64,000 nucleotides of DNA from Comamonadaceae bacterium (GTDB taxonomy: Bacteria; Pseudomonadota; Gammaproteobacteria; Burkholderiales; Burkholderiaceae_C): NCBI GenBank assembly GCA_027483665.1, contig JAIXUC010000026.1, positions 1 to 64,000 of the forward strand, given 5' to 3'. A model generated the notes under the pieces. That model searched no databases. It worked only from the letters and a program-made list of their open reading frames with translations, and was not told the DNA's origin. Within the stretch, counting starts at the first letter, position 1. Every line of letters starts with the position of its first letter. This document shows positions 9,421 to 19,255 of this stretch, one piece after another. The position numbers were made by a program, and so were the translations under genes.

Positions 9421-10920
9421 TCAGTCCGCGCTGTTGGACGGCCCCGCTTCGGGCTCGGGATTAACTCTGCGGCTGGGAACGGGTCCAGACACTACGGCAG
9501 CAGGTCGCGGCTGCCGGTCTGGCTGCTGGTCTGGCTGCGAGTGCAAACCCAGCGCGTCGTCTGCCGAGCCGCGCACTTGCAGCACACGCTGCGGATACGG
9601 AATCTCGATGCCGTGCGTGCGAAACGCCTGCAGCACGCCCAAGTTGATGACCGAGCGCACATTGAGTTGCCCGTTTTCCGGGTCGGCAATCCAGTAACCC
9701 AGGGTGAACTCCAGTCCGTCTGCGCCGAAGGCCGACAGCGCAGCCGTGGGCGCTGGGTCGCGCAAGATGCGCTCAGAGCTCAGCGCGGCCTCGGTCAGCA
9801 GGCGCATGACCAGCGGCACGTCGCTGTTGTAGGCCACGTTCACCACCGTGGACTGCCACAGGCGCGAATCGGCCAGCGATAGGTTTTCCACCCGGCTGGT
9901 GATGAGCATCTCGTTGGGCACGATGGACTCTCTGCCAGTCAGCGAGCGGATGACGGTGTAGCGCGCGTTGATGTCGGTGACGCGGCCCTCGAAGTTGTCG
10001 ACCCGCACGTTGTCGCCGATGCGCATGCTGCGCTCGGCCAAGATGACAAAACCGCTGACGTAGTTGGAGGCCAGCTTTTGCAAACCGAAGCCGATGCCCA
10101 CGCCCACTGCGCCGCCCAGCACCGATAGCGCCGTGAGGTCAATACCCACCGCCGACAGCGCCAACATCAGGCCCACGAACAAGAGCAGCGCGCGCGTGCT
10201 GTTGGCCACCACCTTGCGCAGCGACAAATCGCCGCCGCTGGCCGAGCGCAGCAGGCGCGACTCGATGGCGGCCGAGATCCACAGCGTGACGATCAGCACC
10301 GCACCTGCGGTGAGCGCGCCTTCAATGACGGTGCGCACCGAGAGCGTGGTCGCGCCCACTTTCCAGGTGATCTGGTCCAGCTCTTCCAACAACAGGGGCA
10401 ACAGCCCGCTGACCCACAACACCATGGCCCCCCAGGCCATCCAGGAAATGCTGCGTTCCAACAAACGAATCAGGGGCGACTCATGGAAAGCGGCTTGCAG
10501 CACCTTCACGCCCATGCGAATGGCCGCCAGCGCCACCAGCACCGGCTGCGCCAGCGGCAACACGGCCAAGTCGATGTGGCGGCGCAGCGCCAAGCGCGCC
10601 AGCACCACCAAAGCCAGCAACAGCACAGGGAACAACACCCCGTCTACCAGGCTGCGGCCAAAAAGAATGGAGCGTGAATCTGGGTGGCCGCTGCTGCGTT
10701 GCGCCAGCGAGCACAAACCCCAAGCCAAGCCAGCACAAGCCGCCAACACAGCGAGTTCGATCAGCGCGTTGGGCTGGGCCAAGCGCTGAACCCACATTTG
10801 CAGCATCTCCAGGCCGGGCGAAGGCGCAGCGGGAGCGCTGGCGGCCACAGCCGATACAGCCGACGCAACCGAACTGGCCGCAGAAGTTGCAGCAGCCGTT
10901 GCCACCGCCACCTCAGACAT
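9421..10920 (-). CDS. MscS-family mechanosensitive ion channel
   Basis: A 499-residue inner-membrane protein with several hydrophobic helices (about residues 55-235) before the conserved MscS core. The pore-lining helix is Gly/Ala-rich: LGGAVGVGIGFGLQKLASNYVSG. The beta domain follows with ERSMRIGDNVRVDNFEGRV and SIVPNEMLITSRVENLS. A Ser/Ala-rich N-terminal stretch may act as or precede an export signal. It opens on membrane tension during osmotic downshock. Its start overlaps the end of the deacetylase gene by eight bases, so the two are probably co-translated. Confidence 0.93.
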   Translation of the reverse strand: MSEVAVATAAATSAASSVASAVSAVAASAPAAPSPGLEMLQMWVQRLAQPNALIELAVLAACAGLAWGLCSLAQRSSGHPDSRSILFGRSLVDGVLFPVLLLALVVLARLALRRHIDLAVLPLAQPVLVALAAIRMGVKVLQAAFHESPLIRLLERSISWMAWGAMVLWVSGLLPLLLEELDQITWKVGATTLSVRTVIEGALTAGAVLIVTLWISAAIESRLLRSASGGDLSLRKVVANSTRALLLFVGLMLALSAVGIDLTALSVLGGAVGVGIGFGLQKLASNYVSGFVILAERSMRIGDNVRVDNFEGRVTDINARYTVIRSLTGRESIVPNEMLITSRVENLSLADSRLWQSTVVNVAYNSDVPLVMRLLTEAALSSERILRDPAPTAALSAFGADGLEFTLGYWIADPENGQLNVRSVINLGVLQAFRTHGIEIPYPQRVLQVRGSADDALGLHSQPDQQPDRQPRPAAVVSGPVPSRRVNPEPEAGPSNSAD

Positions 10921-11866
10921 CGGCCAGCACGCGCAGGTGCGCCTCGACGCTGCGCCCCAAGGCGCTGAGGTTGTAGCCGCCCTCCAGACAACTGACGATG
11001 CGCCCTTGCGCGTGGCGCTCGGCCACGTCTTTCAAGCGCTGCGTCATCCAGGCGTAGTCCTGCTCCACCAGACCCAGTTGGCCCAAGTCGTCTTCGCGGT
11101 GCGCGTCAAAACCGGCACTGATGAAGACCATCTCTGGGCGGTGCGCCTCGAGGCGTGGCAACCAGTGCTGCTCGATCAATTCGCGGATGGCCATGCCTTT
11201 GGTGTAAGCGGGTACTGGCAGGTTGAGCAGATTGGCTGCGTTCGAGAGCGAACCACCTTCCGGGTAGAAGGGGTGCTGGTAGAAGCTGCACATCAAGATG
11301 CGCTCGTCGCCGGCCACGATGTCTTCGGTGCCGTTGCCGTGGTGCACGTCAAAGTCGATCAAGGCCACGCGCTGCAGGCCATGTCGCTCCAGCGCGTACT
11401 TGGCAGCCACAGCCACGTTGTTGAAGATGCAAAAGCCCATGGCGCGCTCGCGCGTGGCGTGGTGGCCCGGCGGGCGCACGGCACAAAAAGCGTTGGCCAA
11501 ATCGCCCGCCATCACCGCGTCCGTGGCGGCGAGCGCGGCGCCGCAAGCACGCAGTGCGGCTTGCCAGCTGTGGATGTTGATGGCGGTGTCGGGGTCGAGC
11601 TGGGTGTGGCTGGGGCCGCCGGCTACTTGGTCGTCGCGCAGTTGGTCGGACAGGCCGCGCACAGCGGCCACATGCAAACGGTCGTGCGCCAACTCCAGAT
11701 CGGTGATGGGTGCCAGCGGCGCTTCAATGCGCTCGAGTGCGTCAGCCACGCCACTGATGAGCAAGCGGTCTTCAATGGCGTCCAGCCGCTCGGGGCACTC
11801 GGGGTGGCCTGGGCCCATCTCGTGCAGACGGCACTCGCGGTGGTAGAAATATCCGGTCTTGCCCAT
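10913..11866 (-). CDS. HDAC-like deacetylase (arginase/deacetylase fold)
   Basis: 317 residues of the class-II histone-deacetylase-like family, zinc hydrolases that in bacteria act on acetylated lysine, acetylpolyamines or related amides. The signature HPECPERLDAIEDRL lies near the N-terminus. The catalytic His pair is in RPPGHHA, with GFCIFNNVAVAA and the zinc-ligand motif DFDVHHGNGTED following, and SAGFDAH and EGGYNL near the end. The substrate cannot be deduced. It overlaps the downstream mscS-type gene by eight bases and is divergent from the moxR-type operon, 73 bases away. Confidence 0.93.
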   Translation of the reverse strand: MGKTGYFYHRECRLHEMGPGHPECPERLDAIEDRLLISGVADALERIEAPLAPITDLELAHDRLHVAAVRGLSDQLRDDQVAGGPSHTQLDPDTAINIHSWQAALRACGAALAATDAVMAGDLANAFCAVRPPGHHATRERAMGFCIFNNVAVAAKYALERHGLQRVALIDFDVHHGNGTEDIVAGDERILMCSFYQHPFYPEGGSLSNAANLLNLPVPAYTKGMAIRELIEQHWLPRLEAHRPEMVFISAGFDAHREDDLGQLGLVEQDYAWMTQRLKDVAERHAQGRIVSCLEGGYNLSALGRSVEAHLRVLADV

Positions 11867-11939
11867 GGTTCAATCACTGCGCTTGAGCGGCCGCACTTGC
11901 CACATCGGTTAACGTGGCCGGGCACCGTCAGCACCCTCT

Positions 11940-12863
11940 ATGACCACCCCATCACAACGACTAGAAGCCGTCTTAAATCAGCTTAACACGGTGATCATCG
12001 GCAAGCCCGACCAAGTTCGAGACGGCGTGGCCTGCCTGCTGGCAGGCGGCCACTTGCTCATTGAAGACGTGCCCGGCGTCGGCAAAACCACGCTAGCCCA
12101 TGCGCTGGCGCACACCTTTGGCCTGCAGTTTTCCCGGGTGCAGTTCACCTCCGACCTGATGCCCAGCGACCTGTCCGGCGTGTCTGTCTACGAACGCAGC
12201 ACCGAGCGCTTTGTTTTCCACCCGGGCCCGCTATTTGCGCAGGTCTTGCTGGCCGATGAAATCAACCGCGCCAGCCCGAAAACGCAAAGCGCCCTGCTCG
12301 AGGCCATGGAAGAAAAGCAGGTCACGGTCGAAGGTGCCACGCGCGCGTTGCCCAGCCCTTTCTTTGTGATCGCCACGCAAAACCCGCACGACCAATTGGG
12401 CACCTACGCCCTACCCGAATCGCAGCTCGACCGCTTCCTCATGCGCATTTCCATCGGCTACCCGGACCGCGAAGCCGAGCGCGCGCTGCTGGCAGGAGAG
12501 GACCGGCGCGACCAAGTGGCCCATCTGCCCAATTTGCTCGATGCGCAATCGCTGGCCGAGTTGCAACGCGCGGTGCAGCAAGTACACGTGGCGCAGCCGC
12601 TCATGGACTATGTGCTGGACATGATTGCGGCCACCCGTTCAGGCCGCTGGTTTTTGCAGGGCCTGAGCCCGCGCGCTGGCATCGCTTTGCTGCGGGCATC
12701 GCGCGCCATGGCCTTGTTGGCCGGGCGCGACTACGTGGCCCCAGACGACGTGCAGGCCATCCTGCCGCAGACCGTGGCGCACCGCCTGGTGCCCGTGGGG
12801 CAAGCCGGGCTGGGTTCGGTGGAACAAGTGCGCGCCATGCTGGCAGCCACGCCGGTGCCTTGA
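11940..12863 (+). CDS. MoxR-family AAA+ ATPase
   Basis: A 307-residue AAA ATPase of the MoxR group. Walker A is VPGVGKTTLAHAL (about residue 45), Walker B is VLLADEINRASPKTQSALLEAMEE, sensor-1 is VIATQNP, and the C-terminal lid domain is present. MoxR proteins act as chaperones for assembly of a neighbouring DUF58 or von Willebrand-type protein. Here it is followed three bases later by a DUF58 gene and then by a transglutaminase. This conserved module is linked to envelope maturation, but its biochemical role is poorly defined. Confidence 0.95.
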   Translation: MTTPSQRLEAVLNQLNTVIIGKPDQVRDGVACLLAGGHLLIEDVPGVGKTTLAHALAHTFGLQFSRVQFTSDLMPSDLSGVSVYERSTERFVFHPGPLFAQVLLADEINRASPKTQSALLEAMEEKQVTVEGATRALPSPFFVIATQNPHDQLGTYALPESQLDRFLMRISIGYPDREAERALLAGEDRRDQVAHLPNLLDAQSLAELQRAVQQVHVAQPLMDYVLDMIAATRSGRWFLQGLSPRAGIALLRASRAMALLAGRDYVAPDDVQAILPQTVAHRLVPVGQAGLGSVEQVRAMLAATPVP

Positions 12864-12866
12864 AAG

Positions 12867-13928
12867 GTGCTTTTGCACGTGGCGAACTTGGCGCAAAAGT
12901 TGTCTCAGGGTTGGGCGCAAAGCCTCAAACCCAGCGCACCGCATGCAGGCGTGGCCCCTGCCGCGCTGCCCCCGTGGTGGAAGCCGCGGCAGCGGCTGCA
13001 GCGTTGGTTCGAGTCGCGCCTGCCACTGTCTGACACGGTCACGCTGACCCAGCGTAACGTCTACGTGCTGCCCTCGGGCGCTGGCGGCATGTTGGCCGCC
13101 ACGCTGCTGGTGCTGCTGGTGGCCTCCATCAATTACCAGCTCAACCTGGGCTACTTGCTCACCTTTTTGCTCGCGGGCAGCGCCGTGGTGGCCTTGCACG
13201 TTGGACACGCCGCACTGCGCGGCCTCACCTTGCATTTGCCGCCACCCACGCCCGCCTTTGCTGGCCAGCCCGTGGTGCTGGACGTGAGCCTCACCAACCC
13301 CGGTCGCAGCGCCCGCTATGGCATTTGGGTGGCTGTGCAAGAACACCCCGCGCAAGGCAGTTGGTGCGACGTGCCGCCCGGCGGCAGCAGCACCGTGCAA
13401 GTGGCTTTTGCGCCGCAACGACGGGGACGCCACCGCGTGCCCACGCTCTTGGTCGAGACGCGCTATCCGCTGGGCACCACCCGTTGTTGGACCGTGTGGC
13501 GCCCAGCCGCCGATGTGCTGGTCTACCCGGCGCCCGAGCCGCACGCGCCTCCGCTGCCCCCAGGCGAGCCACATGGCGGCGGCGCGCAAGCCGTGCGCCG
13601 CCACGACAGCGGCGAGTTCGAAGGCGTGCGCGCCTACCGCCGGGGCGACCCCTTGAAGCTGGTGGTCTGGAAAAAAATGGCCAAGTCCGACCAATTGGTC
13701 AGCCGCGACACGGTCCACGTGCAAGCCACGCAACTCTGGCTGGACGCCGCCAGCGCGGGCTCTGCCGACGGCAGCTTGGAGGGTCGGCTGTCGCGCCTGT
13801 GCGCCTGGGTGCTGCGGGCCGACGACGAAGGGGTGGACTACGGCCTGCGCTTGGGTGGCACCACCATTGCGCCAGACCACGGCACGGCGCACCGCTTGCG
13901 CTGCCTGGAGGCACTCGCGCTGTGTTGA
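12867..13928 (+). CDS. DUF58 membrane protein of the MoxR module
   Basis: 353 residues from a GTG start, three bases after the moxR-type stop. Two adjacent hydrophobic helices (about residues 75-115) are followed by a soluble beta-rich region. The DUF58 core then carries the diagnostic sequence EFEGVRAYRRGDPLKLVVWKKMAK (the family has G-D-x-x-x-x-I-x-W). DUF58 proteins are the presumed clients of MoxR ATPases. Its last codons overlap the GTG proposed as the start of the transglutaminase gene, indicating translational coupling. Confidence 0.9.
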   Translation: MLLHVANLAQKLSQGWAQSLKPSAPHAGVAPAALPPWWKPRQRLQRWFESRLPLSDTVTLTQRNVYVLPSGAGGMLAATLLVLLVASINYQLNLGYLLTFLLAGSAVVALHVGHAALRGLTLHLPPPTPAFAGQPVVLDVSLTNPGRSARYGIWVAVQEHPAQGSWCDVPPGGSSTVQVAFAPQRRGRHRVPTLLVETRYPLGTTRCWTVWRPAADVLVYPAPEPHAPPLPPGEPHGGGAQAVRRHDSGEFEGVRAYRRGDPLKLVVWKKMAKSDQLVSRDTVHVQATQLWLDAASAGSADGSLEGRLSRLCAWVLRADDEGVDYGLRLGGTTIAPDHGTAHRLRCLEALALC

Positions 13929-16900
13929 ACACCGCCCCCGCCCAAGGTCCAAGCCTGAGTGGCATGCCCTGGCTGTCACGCCTGAGTCACCTGCCGCGTG
14001 ACGCCCGCGACACGCTGTTCTTGCTGGCCGTCATGGCCTGGGTGCTGGCGCCGCAAGTGGCCCACGTGCCGGTGTGGTGTTCGGTGCTGAGCGGCGGCGT
14101 CATGCTCTGGCGTGGCTTGCTGGCCGTGCGCGGCCAGCCCCTGCCCTCGCGCTGGTGGTTGTTGGGTTTGCTGGCCGTGGCCATAGCGGGCACCGCTTTG
14201 AGCTTTGGCACGCTCGTCGGGCGCGACGCTGGGGTGACCCTCATCGTGCTCTTGCTCACCCTCAAAACGCTGGAGCTGCGCGCCAGACGCGACGCCTTTG
14301 TGGTGTTCTTTCTGGGCTTCTTCACCATGCTCACCCACTTCTTCAACTCTCAGTCGCTGCTGACGGCGATGGGCATGTTGGTGGGCTTGCTGGGTTTGCT
14401 GACCGCTTTGGTCAACGCCCACATGCCAGTGGGCCGCCCGCCGCTGTGGCGCGCCATGCGCACCGCTGGTTGGATGGCGCTGTTGGGTCTGCCCATCATG
14501 CTGGCGCTGTTCCTGTTCTTCCCGAGGCTGGCGCCCCTTTGGGGTATTCCATCTGACCAGGCCAGCGGGCGCAGCGGCTTGTCGGGCAGCATGCAAGTGG
14601 GTGGCATTGCCAGCTTGGCGCTCAGCGACGAGATTGCCTTTCGCGTGCAATTCCAAGACCCCGTGCCGGCCGCGCGCGAGCTGTATTGGCGCGGCCCGGT
14701 GCTCTCCGCCTTCGACGGCACCGAGTGGCGCGGCCTGCGGGTCGATCAACTGCCCTGGCTGCCGCTCGACCCCAACCTGGAAGTGGCGGGCGAGCCGGTG
14801 CGCTACCGCGTGACCATGGAGCCCAACAACCGTCCCTGGATCTTCACGCTCGACGGCACGCTGGTGCCACCGCGCCGCAGCGACGGCGCGCGCACGCTGC
14901 AAACGCACGAGCTGCAATGGGTGTCGCAACGTCCAGTCACCGACATCCTGCGCTACGACGTGCAGAGCCATGTGCAGTTTCGCCATGGGCCGCTGCGGGT
15001 CGCACGCGAACTGCAGACCTTCGTCGAGCTACCACCCGGCTTCAACCCTCGCACCCTGCAATTGGCAGCCGACATCCGAGCCGACCCACGCTACACCCAA
15101 GCCGATGCGCTCACCCTCACCGAAGCGGTCTTCGAACGCCTGCGCACCGGCGGCTACCGCTACACGCTGGAGCCCGGCACCTACGGTGCGAACGCAGCCG
15201 ATGAGTTCTGGTTCGACCGCAAGCTGGGTTTTTGTGAACACATCGCCTCGGCCTTCGTCATCCTCATGCGCGCCATGGACGTCCCTGCGCGCATCGTCAC
15301 CGGCTACCAAGGCGGTGAAGTCAACCCGGTGGACGGCTACTGGACGCTGCGCCAGCGCGACGCCCACGCCTGGGCCGAGGTGTGGCAGGCCGGCAGGGGC
15401 TGGGTGCGGGTGGACCCGACCAGCGCGGTTTTCCCAGAGCGCGTGGGCCAGTTCCAGCGGCTGACCGCACCCGTGGGCGTGGTGGGCGCGGCGCTGGCTG
15501 CCGTCAACCCCAACCTGATGGCCATGTTGCGCAACAACTGGGAAGCCATCAACAACCGCTGGAACCAGTGGGTGCTGAACTACACGCAAAGCCAACAGCT
15601 CGACTTGCTTCGCGGCTTGGGCTTCAGTTCGCCCACTTGGACTGAACTGGCCTACGTGCTGCTGGGGCTGGTGGTGGCGGTCAGCACGCTCGGCGCTGTT
15701 TGGACATTGCTGGAGCGCCGCCGCATCGGCCCCTGGGCGCGGCTGCTGCTGCAAACCCGCAAGCGCTTGGCAGAACGCGGCTTAGACGTGGGCGACACCG
15801 ACACCCCGCGCGGTCTGGCCGAAGCTGCTTTGCTGCACTTTGGCGAGGAGGCGCGGCGCCTGCACGACTGGCTGCTGCGGCTGGAGCGCCAGCGCTATGG
15901 CCAACCCTCGCAGACAGAAGCTTTGGGGGTATTGCGCCGCGAATGGCGTGAGCTGGCTTGGCCCAGCGCACGGCGCAGCGCACCAGGCCCAGCACAACAC
16001 CCGGCCAAGACGGCCTTGGGGGCCGGAAACATCGCCAGCGGTTGGCTGTTCGGCGTGGGCTTGGCGGCTGTCATCGGCGCTGCCACGTCCTTCTGGCCTG
16101 CACAGGCCTTGGCGCAGCAGGCCAAACCCCATGCAGCCAAGTCCGCCCCTACCAAACCCACCAAGCCCGCCAAGCCCAAACCCATCAACCAAGCGGCCCC
16201 AGCGCCCAAAGATGGCCCGGCCTACGCCGAGCGCGAAGACGCCATGCGCGCAGCCGACGACATCGCCGAGCGCCGCTCTCTGGACCGCGGCTGGGTGCGC
16301 AGCGTCATTGGCTCTGCCCGATTCCAGCCGCAAGTCACCCGCTTGGTTCTGCCGCCGCCGCGCGGCACGCCCAAAAACTGGGCCGCTTACCGAGCACGCT
16401 TCATCGAACCGCGGCGCGTGGCCGCTGGTGTGGCTTTTTGGCAAGCCAACCGCGAAGCTTTGGAGCGCGCGCAGCAAACCACGGGCGTGCCAGCCGAATT
16501 GATCGTGGGTGTCATTGGTGTGGAAACGCTCTACGGCCAGCACATGGGCACCCACCGCGTGGTGGATGTGCTGGCCACGCTGGCCTTCGATTTCCCAACA
16601 GCGCACCCGCGTGCCAAGGAACGCCAAGCCTTCTTCCGCCAAGAGTTGGAGCAGTTCCTGAGCCTCAAGAACCGATCAGGCATGGACCCCGCCAGCTTCC
16701 GCGGCAGCTTCGCCGGGGCCATGGGCCTGGGGCAGTTCATGCCCTCGAGCTGGGTGCGCTACGCGGTGGACTTTGACGGCGATGGCCGCATCGACCTCTT
16801 CAACAGCGCGTCAGACGCCATTGGGTCGGTAGCGAATTACTTCGTCGCCTTCCAGTGGCAGCCCGGCATGCCCACGCACTACCCGGTGACCTTGAGATCC

Positions 16901-17188
16901 AACCCAGCCCAGCTCGACGAGTTGCTGGCCCCAGACATCCTGCCCACCTTCAGCGCCACCCGCATGGCAGAACTGGGCGTGCAAATCGAGGGCGGCGGCG
17001 CACAACACAGCGGCCCCTTGGCTTTGGTCGAGCTGGAAAACGGCAGCGCCCCGCCCAGCTTCGTGGCCGGCACCGCCAACTTCTACGCCGTCACCCGCTA
17101 CAACTGGAGCAGCTACTACGCTCTGGCTGTGATTGATTTGGGTCAGGCCGTGGCACAGGCCGTGGCACAGGCCATAACCAGGCCATGA
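13922..17188 (+). CDS. TgpA-type transglutaminase fused to MltB-type transglycosylase
   Basis: One uninterrupted frame of 1088 codons from GTG 13922 (or ATG 13964). Residues about 20-190 hold several membrane helices (DUF3488). A periplasmic transglutaminase-like domain follows with triad Cys438 (GFCEH), His482 (DAHAW) and Asp498 (RVDPTS). A helix near 580 and a DUF4129-like cytoplasmic segment end near 685. Then comes a signal-peptide-like helix (SGWLFGVGLAAVIGAATS) ending ALAQQ, a Lys/Pro/Ala linker and a complete MltB-family lytic transglycosylase with Glu868 (VETLYG) and GLGQFMPSSW. MltB cleaves peptidoglycan. In related genomes, as I recall, these are two genes. An internal TTG at 16016 could start a separate mltB, so either a fusion or two cistrons in one frame is possible. 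Confidence 0.85.
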   Translation: MLNTAPAQGPSLSGMPWLSRLSHLPRDARDTLFLLAVMAWVLAPQVAHVPVWCSVLSGGVMLWRGLLAVRGQPLPSRWWLLGLLAVAIAGTALSFGTLVGRDAGVTLIVLLLTLKTLELRARRDAFVVFFLGFFTMLTHFFNSQSLLTAMGMLVGLLGLLTALVNAHMPVGRPPLWRAMRTAGWMALLGLPIMLALFLFFPRLAPLWGIPSDQASGRSGLSGSMQVGGIASLALSDEIAFRVQFQDPVPAARELYWRGPVLSAFDGTEWRGLRVDQLPWLPLDPNLEVAGEPVRYRVTMEPNNRPWIFTLDGTLVPPRRSDGARTLQTHELQWVSQRPVTDILRYDVQSHVQFRHGPLRVARELQTFVELPPGFNPRTLQLAADIRADPRYTQADALTLTEAVFERLRTGGYRYTLEPGTYGANAADEFWFDRKLGFCEHIASAFVILMRAMDVPARIVTGYQGGEVNPVDGYWTLRQRDAHAWAEVWQAGRGWVRVDPTSAVFPERVGQFQRLTAPVGVVGAALAAVNPNLMAMLRNNWEAINNRWNQWVLNYTQSQQLDLLRGLGFSSPTWTELAYVLLGLVVAVSTLGAVWTLLERRRIGPWARLLLQTRKRLAERGLDVGDTDTPRGLAEAALLHFGEEARRLHDWLLRLERQRYGQPSQTEALGVLRREWRELAWPSARRSAPGPAQHPAKTALGAGNIASGWLFGVGLAAVIGAATSFWPAQALAQQAKPHAAKSAPTKPTKPAKPKPINQAAPAPKDGPAYAEREDAMRAADDIAERRSLDRGWVRSVIGSARFQPQVTRLVLPPPRGTPKNWAAYRARFIEPRRVAAGVAFWQANREALERAQQTTGVPAELIVGVIGVETLYGQHMGTHRVVDVLATLAFDFPTAHPRAKERQAFFRQELEQFLSLKNRSGMDPASFRGSFAGAMGLGQFMPSSWVRYAVDFDGDGRIDLFNSASDAIGSVANYFVAFQWQPGMPTHYPVTLRSNPAQLDELLAPDILPTFSATRMAELGVQIEGGGAQHSGPLALVELENGSAPPSFVAGTANFYAVTRYNWSSYYALAVIDLGQAVAQAVAQAITRP

Positions 17189-17210
17189 ACAGGCCATAAC
17201 CAGGCCTTGA
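17144..17210 (+). repeat. Short tandem repeats across the mltB stop codon
   Basis: Six head-to-tail units of 10-12 bases, each beginning caggcc: two identical copies of caggccgtggca, then caggccataac, caggccatgaa, caggccataac and caggccttga. The stop codon falls in the fourth unit, so the last residues (AVAQAVAQAITRP) are repeat-encoded. Slippage here would change the C-terminus. Confidence 0.85.
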
Positions 17211-17268
17211 CGAGACCAACCAAGACGGCACGGGGTCCATGACCCAGTGCGCCGTCAGGGTCGCTGGA

Positions 17269-19104
17269 TCAAAAACTTTCCCAGTCGTCAGAGGCGCCTT
17301 TCGCTGCCGGAGCAGGCGCCGGCGCAGCAGGCCGGGCAGCGCTGGCTTTGGGCAGCGCTGGCTTGGGTGCTCCGGGCTTAGACCCAGATGGCTTGTGTGC
17401 AGCTGGCCTGGGTGCTGCCAGTTTGGGCTGATCTTGCCGCGCAGGCCTTGCCGCGGCCTGGATCAAGGACTTCGGTGATGGCGCCAAGGCGCGCACCGAC
17501 CTCAAGGGTTCTGCCGCTTGGTGTGCCAACTGGCCTTGCGACTTGCTTTCTGCCGCACCCAGCTTGAACACAGCCACTGCCCGCACCAAGTCTGCCGACT
17601 GGCTGCTCAGGCTGCTGGCCGCTGCCGCCATCTGCTCGACCAGCGCCGCGTTCTGCTGGGTGGCCTGGTCCATCTGCGAGACCGCTTCGCCCACTTGGGC
17701 CACGCCAGAGGCCTGCTCGTTGCTGGCTGCGCTGATCTCAGCGACCACATCCGTCACGCGCTGAATGGACGAGACCACCTCAGCCATCGTGCTGCCCGCC
17801 CGGTCGACCAGCGTCGTGCCCTGCTCCACGCGCTCCACGCTGGCCCCGATCAGGCTCTTGATCTCCTTGGCTGCATCGGCGCTGCGGCCGGCCAGACTGC
17901 GCACCTCCGAGGCCACCACGGCAAAGCCACGCCCTTGCTCGCCAGCACGCGCCGCCTCCACCGCCGCGTTCAGCGCCAGGATGTTGGTTTGGAAAGCAAT
18001 GCCATCGATGACGCTGATGATGTCCACGATGCGCCGCGAAGAGTCGTTGATGTCCTTCATGGTGTGCACCACCTGGGCCACCACTTCGCCGCCCTGCACC
18101 GCCACGCGTGCGGCCTGCCCAGCGAGCTGGTTGGCTTGAGTTGCGCTGTCGGCGTTTTGTCGGACGGTCGAGCTCAACTCTTCCATGGAGGCTGCCGTTT
18201 GCTCCAGCGCGCTGGCCTGGCTTTCTGTGCGCGAGCTCAAATCTTGGTTGCCTTGCGCAATCTCGGCGCTGGCGGTGGACACGCTCTCAGAGCCTTGGCG
18301 CACCGACGTCACCACGGTGGCCAGGCTTTGCCGCATGGTCTCCATGGCACCCATCAACTGCGCGGCTTCGTCTTTGCCGTGCACCTCGAGCGATCGTGTC
18401 AGGTCGCCCTGAGAAATGTCGGTGGCAGCTTGCACCGCCACAGCCAAAGGCCGCGTCACCATGCGCGTGGCCCACAGGCCCAGCACCGCAGCCAACAGTG
18501 CAAACACCGCAGCCACGCCGGCCATCGCCCACAGCGCGCCACGGAAAACGGCGCTAGAGGAACGCGCGGATGCTTCAGCGCCCGTCAGGTTGATGGCACG
18601 CATGGCGTCGAGCTGGGCAAACAACGCCATGTACTGCTTGGCCGATTCACCACGGGCAAACTTCGACGTTTCTTCAAGACCAGCCGACCCTTGGCTGGAC
18701 AGGGCAAACAACTCGGTGGTGGATGCCCTGTAGGCCGCCAACAACTGGCCGTACTTCTGCCATTCGGCGGCCTCTGCTTCGTTGTTGAGCAATGCTTCGT
18801 ACTTCTTTCCTGCAGCCTCCAGCTTGGGCACCAAGGTGGCGATGGCGTCTTCTTCACCCTTCTTTTCATCGGCATTCACTGCAATAACGTGCCGCAGTTC
18901 GGCGCGGCGCATCGCGTTGAGCTCCGTCGAGATCTCGCCAAGGTAGACGATGGAGGGGAGCCAGTTTTCTGTGATTTCGACCTTGGCAGATTCCATCCGC
19001 TGCATTTGCAGCGCCGCAAAGCCACCCGTCAACAGCGTGCCCAGCACCAGCACCACAAACACCACACCCAGCTTGAAGCCGATCTTCATGTTGGAAAGGT
19101 TCAC
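17269..19104 (-). CDS. Methyl-accepting chemotaxis protein with CheR-type pentapeptide
   Basis: 611 residues from a GTG start with AAGGA eight bases upstream. An N-terminal membrane helix begins at [17 protein letters not shown] four-helix-bundle-like periplasmic sensor of about 150 residues, a second helix (about 190-215), HAMP and the cytoplasmic signalling hairpin with [20 protein letters not shown] follow. After a long Pro/Ala/Lys linker the protein ends in DWESF. This matches the xWxxF pentapeptide (NWETF in E. coli Tar and Tsr) that tethers CheR and CheB. The ligand is unknown. It converges on the transglutaminase/mltB gene. Confidence 0.95.
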   Translation of the reverse strand: MNLSNMKIGFKLGVVFVVLVLGTLLTGGFAALQMQRMESAKVEITENWLPSIVYLGEISTELNAMRRAELRHVIAVNADEKKGEEDAIATLVPKLEAAGKKYEALLNNEAEAAEWQKYGQLLAAYRASTTELFALSSQGSAGLEETSKFARGESAKQYMALFAQLDAMRAINLTGAEASARSSSAVFRGALWAMAGVAAVFALLAAVLGLWATRMVTRPLAVAVQAATDISQGDLTRSLEVHGKDEAAQLMGAMETMRQSLATVVTSVRQGSESVSTASAEIAQGNQDLSSRTESQASALEQTAASMEELSSTVRQNADSATQANQLAGQAARVAVQGGEVVAQVVHTMKDINDSSRRIVDIISVIDGIAFQTNILALNAAVEAARAGEQGRGFAVVASEVRSLAGRSADAAKEIKSLIGASVERVEQGTTLVDRAGSTMAEVVSSIQRVTDVVAEISAASNEQASGVAQVGEAVSQMDQATQQNAALVEQMAAAASSLSSQSADLVRAVAVFKLGAAESKSQGQLAHQAAEPLRSVRALAPSPKSLIQAAARPARQDQPKLAAPRPAAHKPSGSKPGAPKPALPKASAARPAAPAPAPAAKGASDDWESF

Positions 19105-19235
19105 CGTGAACGTCCTTTGGTCAATATGAGCGCACAGCACCGGGATCGGCGCCGGGGATCGCATCCGATTATGTGGGAGGGGAACGGCGGCGCGAGGCCA
19201 AGCTCACACCGTTTGTCGTCACGGCTGCCAAAGGC

Positions 19236-19254
19236 CCAACCTTCTGGAGGTTGG
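19236..19254 (-). terminator. Weak terminator after the flavin-binding gene
   Basis: A 7-bp stem (ccaacct/aggttgg) with a 5-base loop directly follows the stop codon at 19256-19258. On the minus strand it is trailed by GCCTTTGG, so the U-tract is short. Confidence 0.4.
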
Positions 19255-19255
19255 T

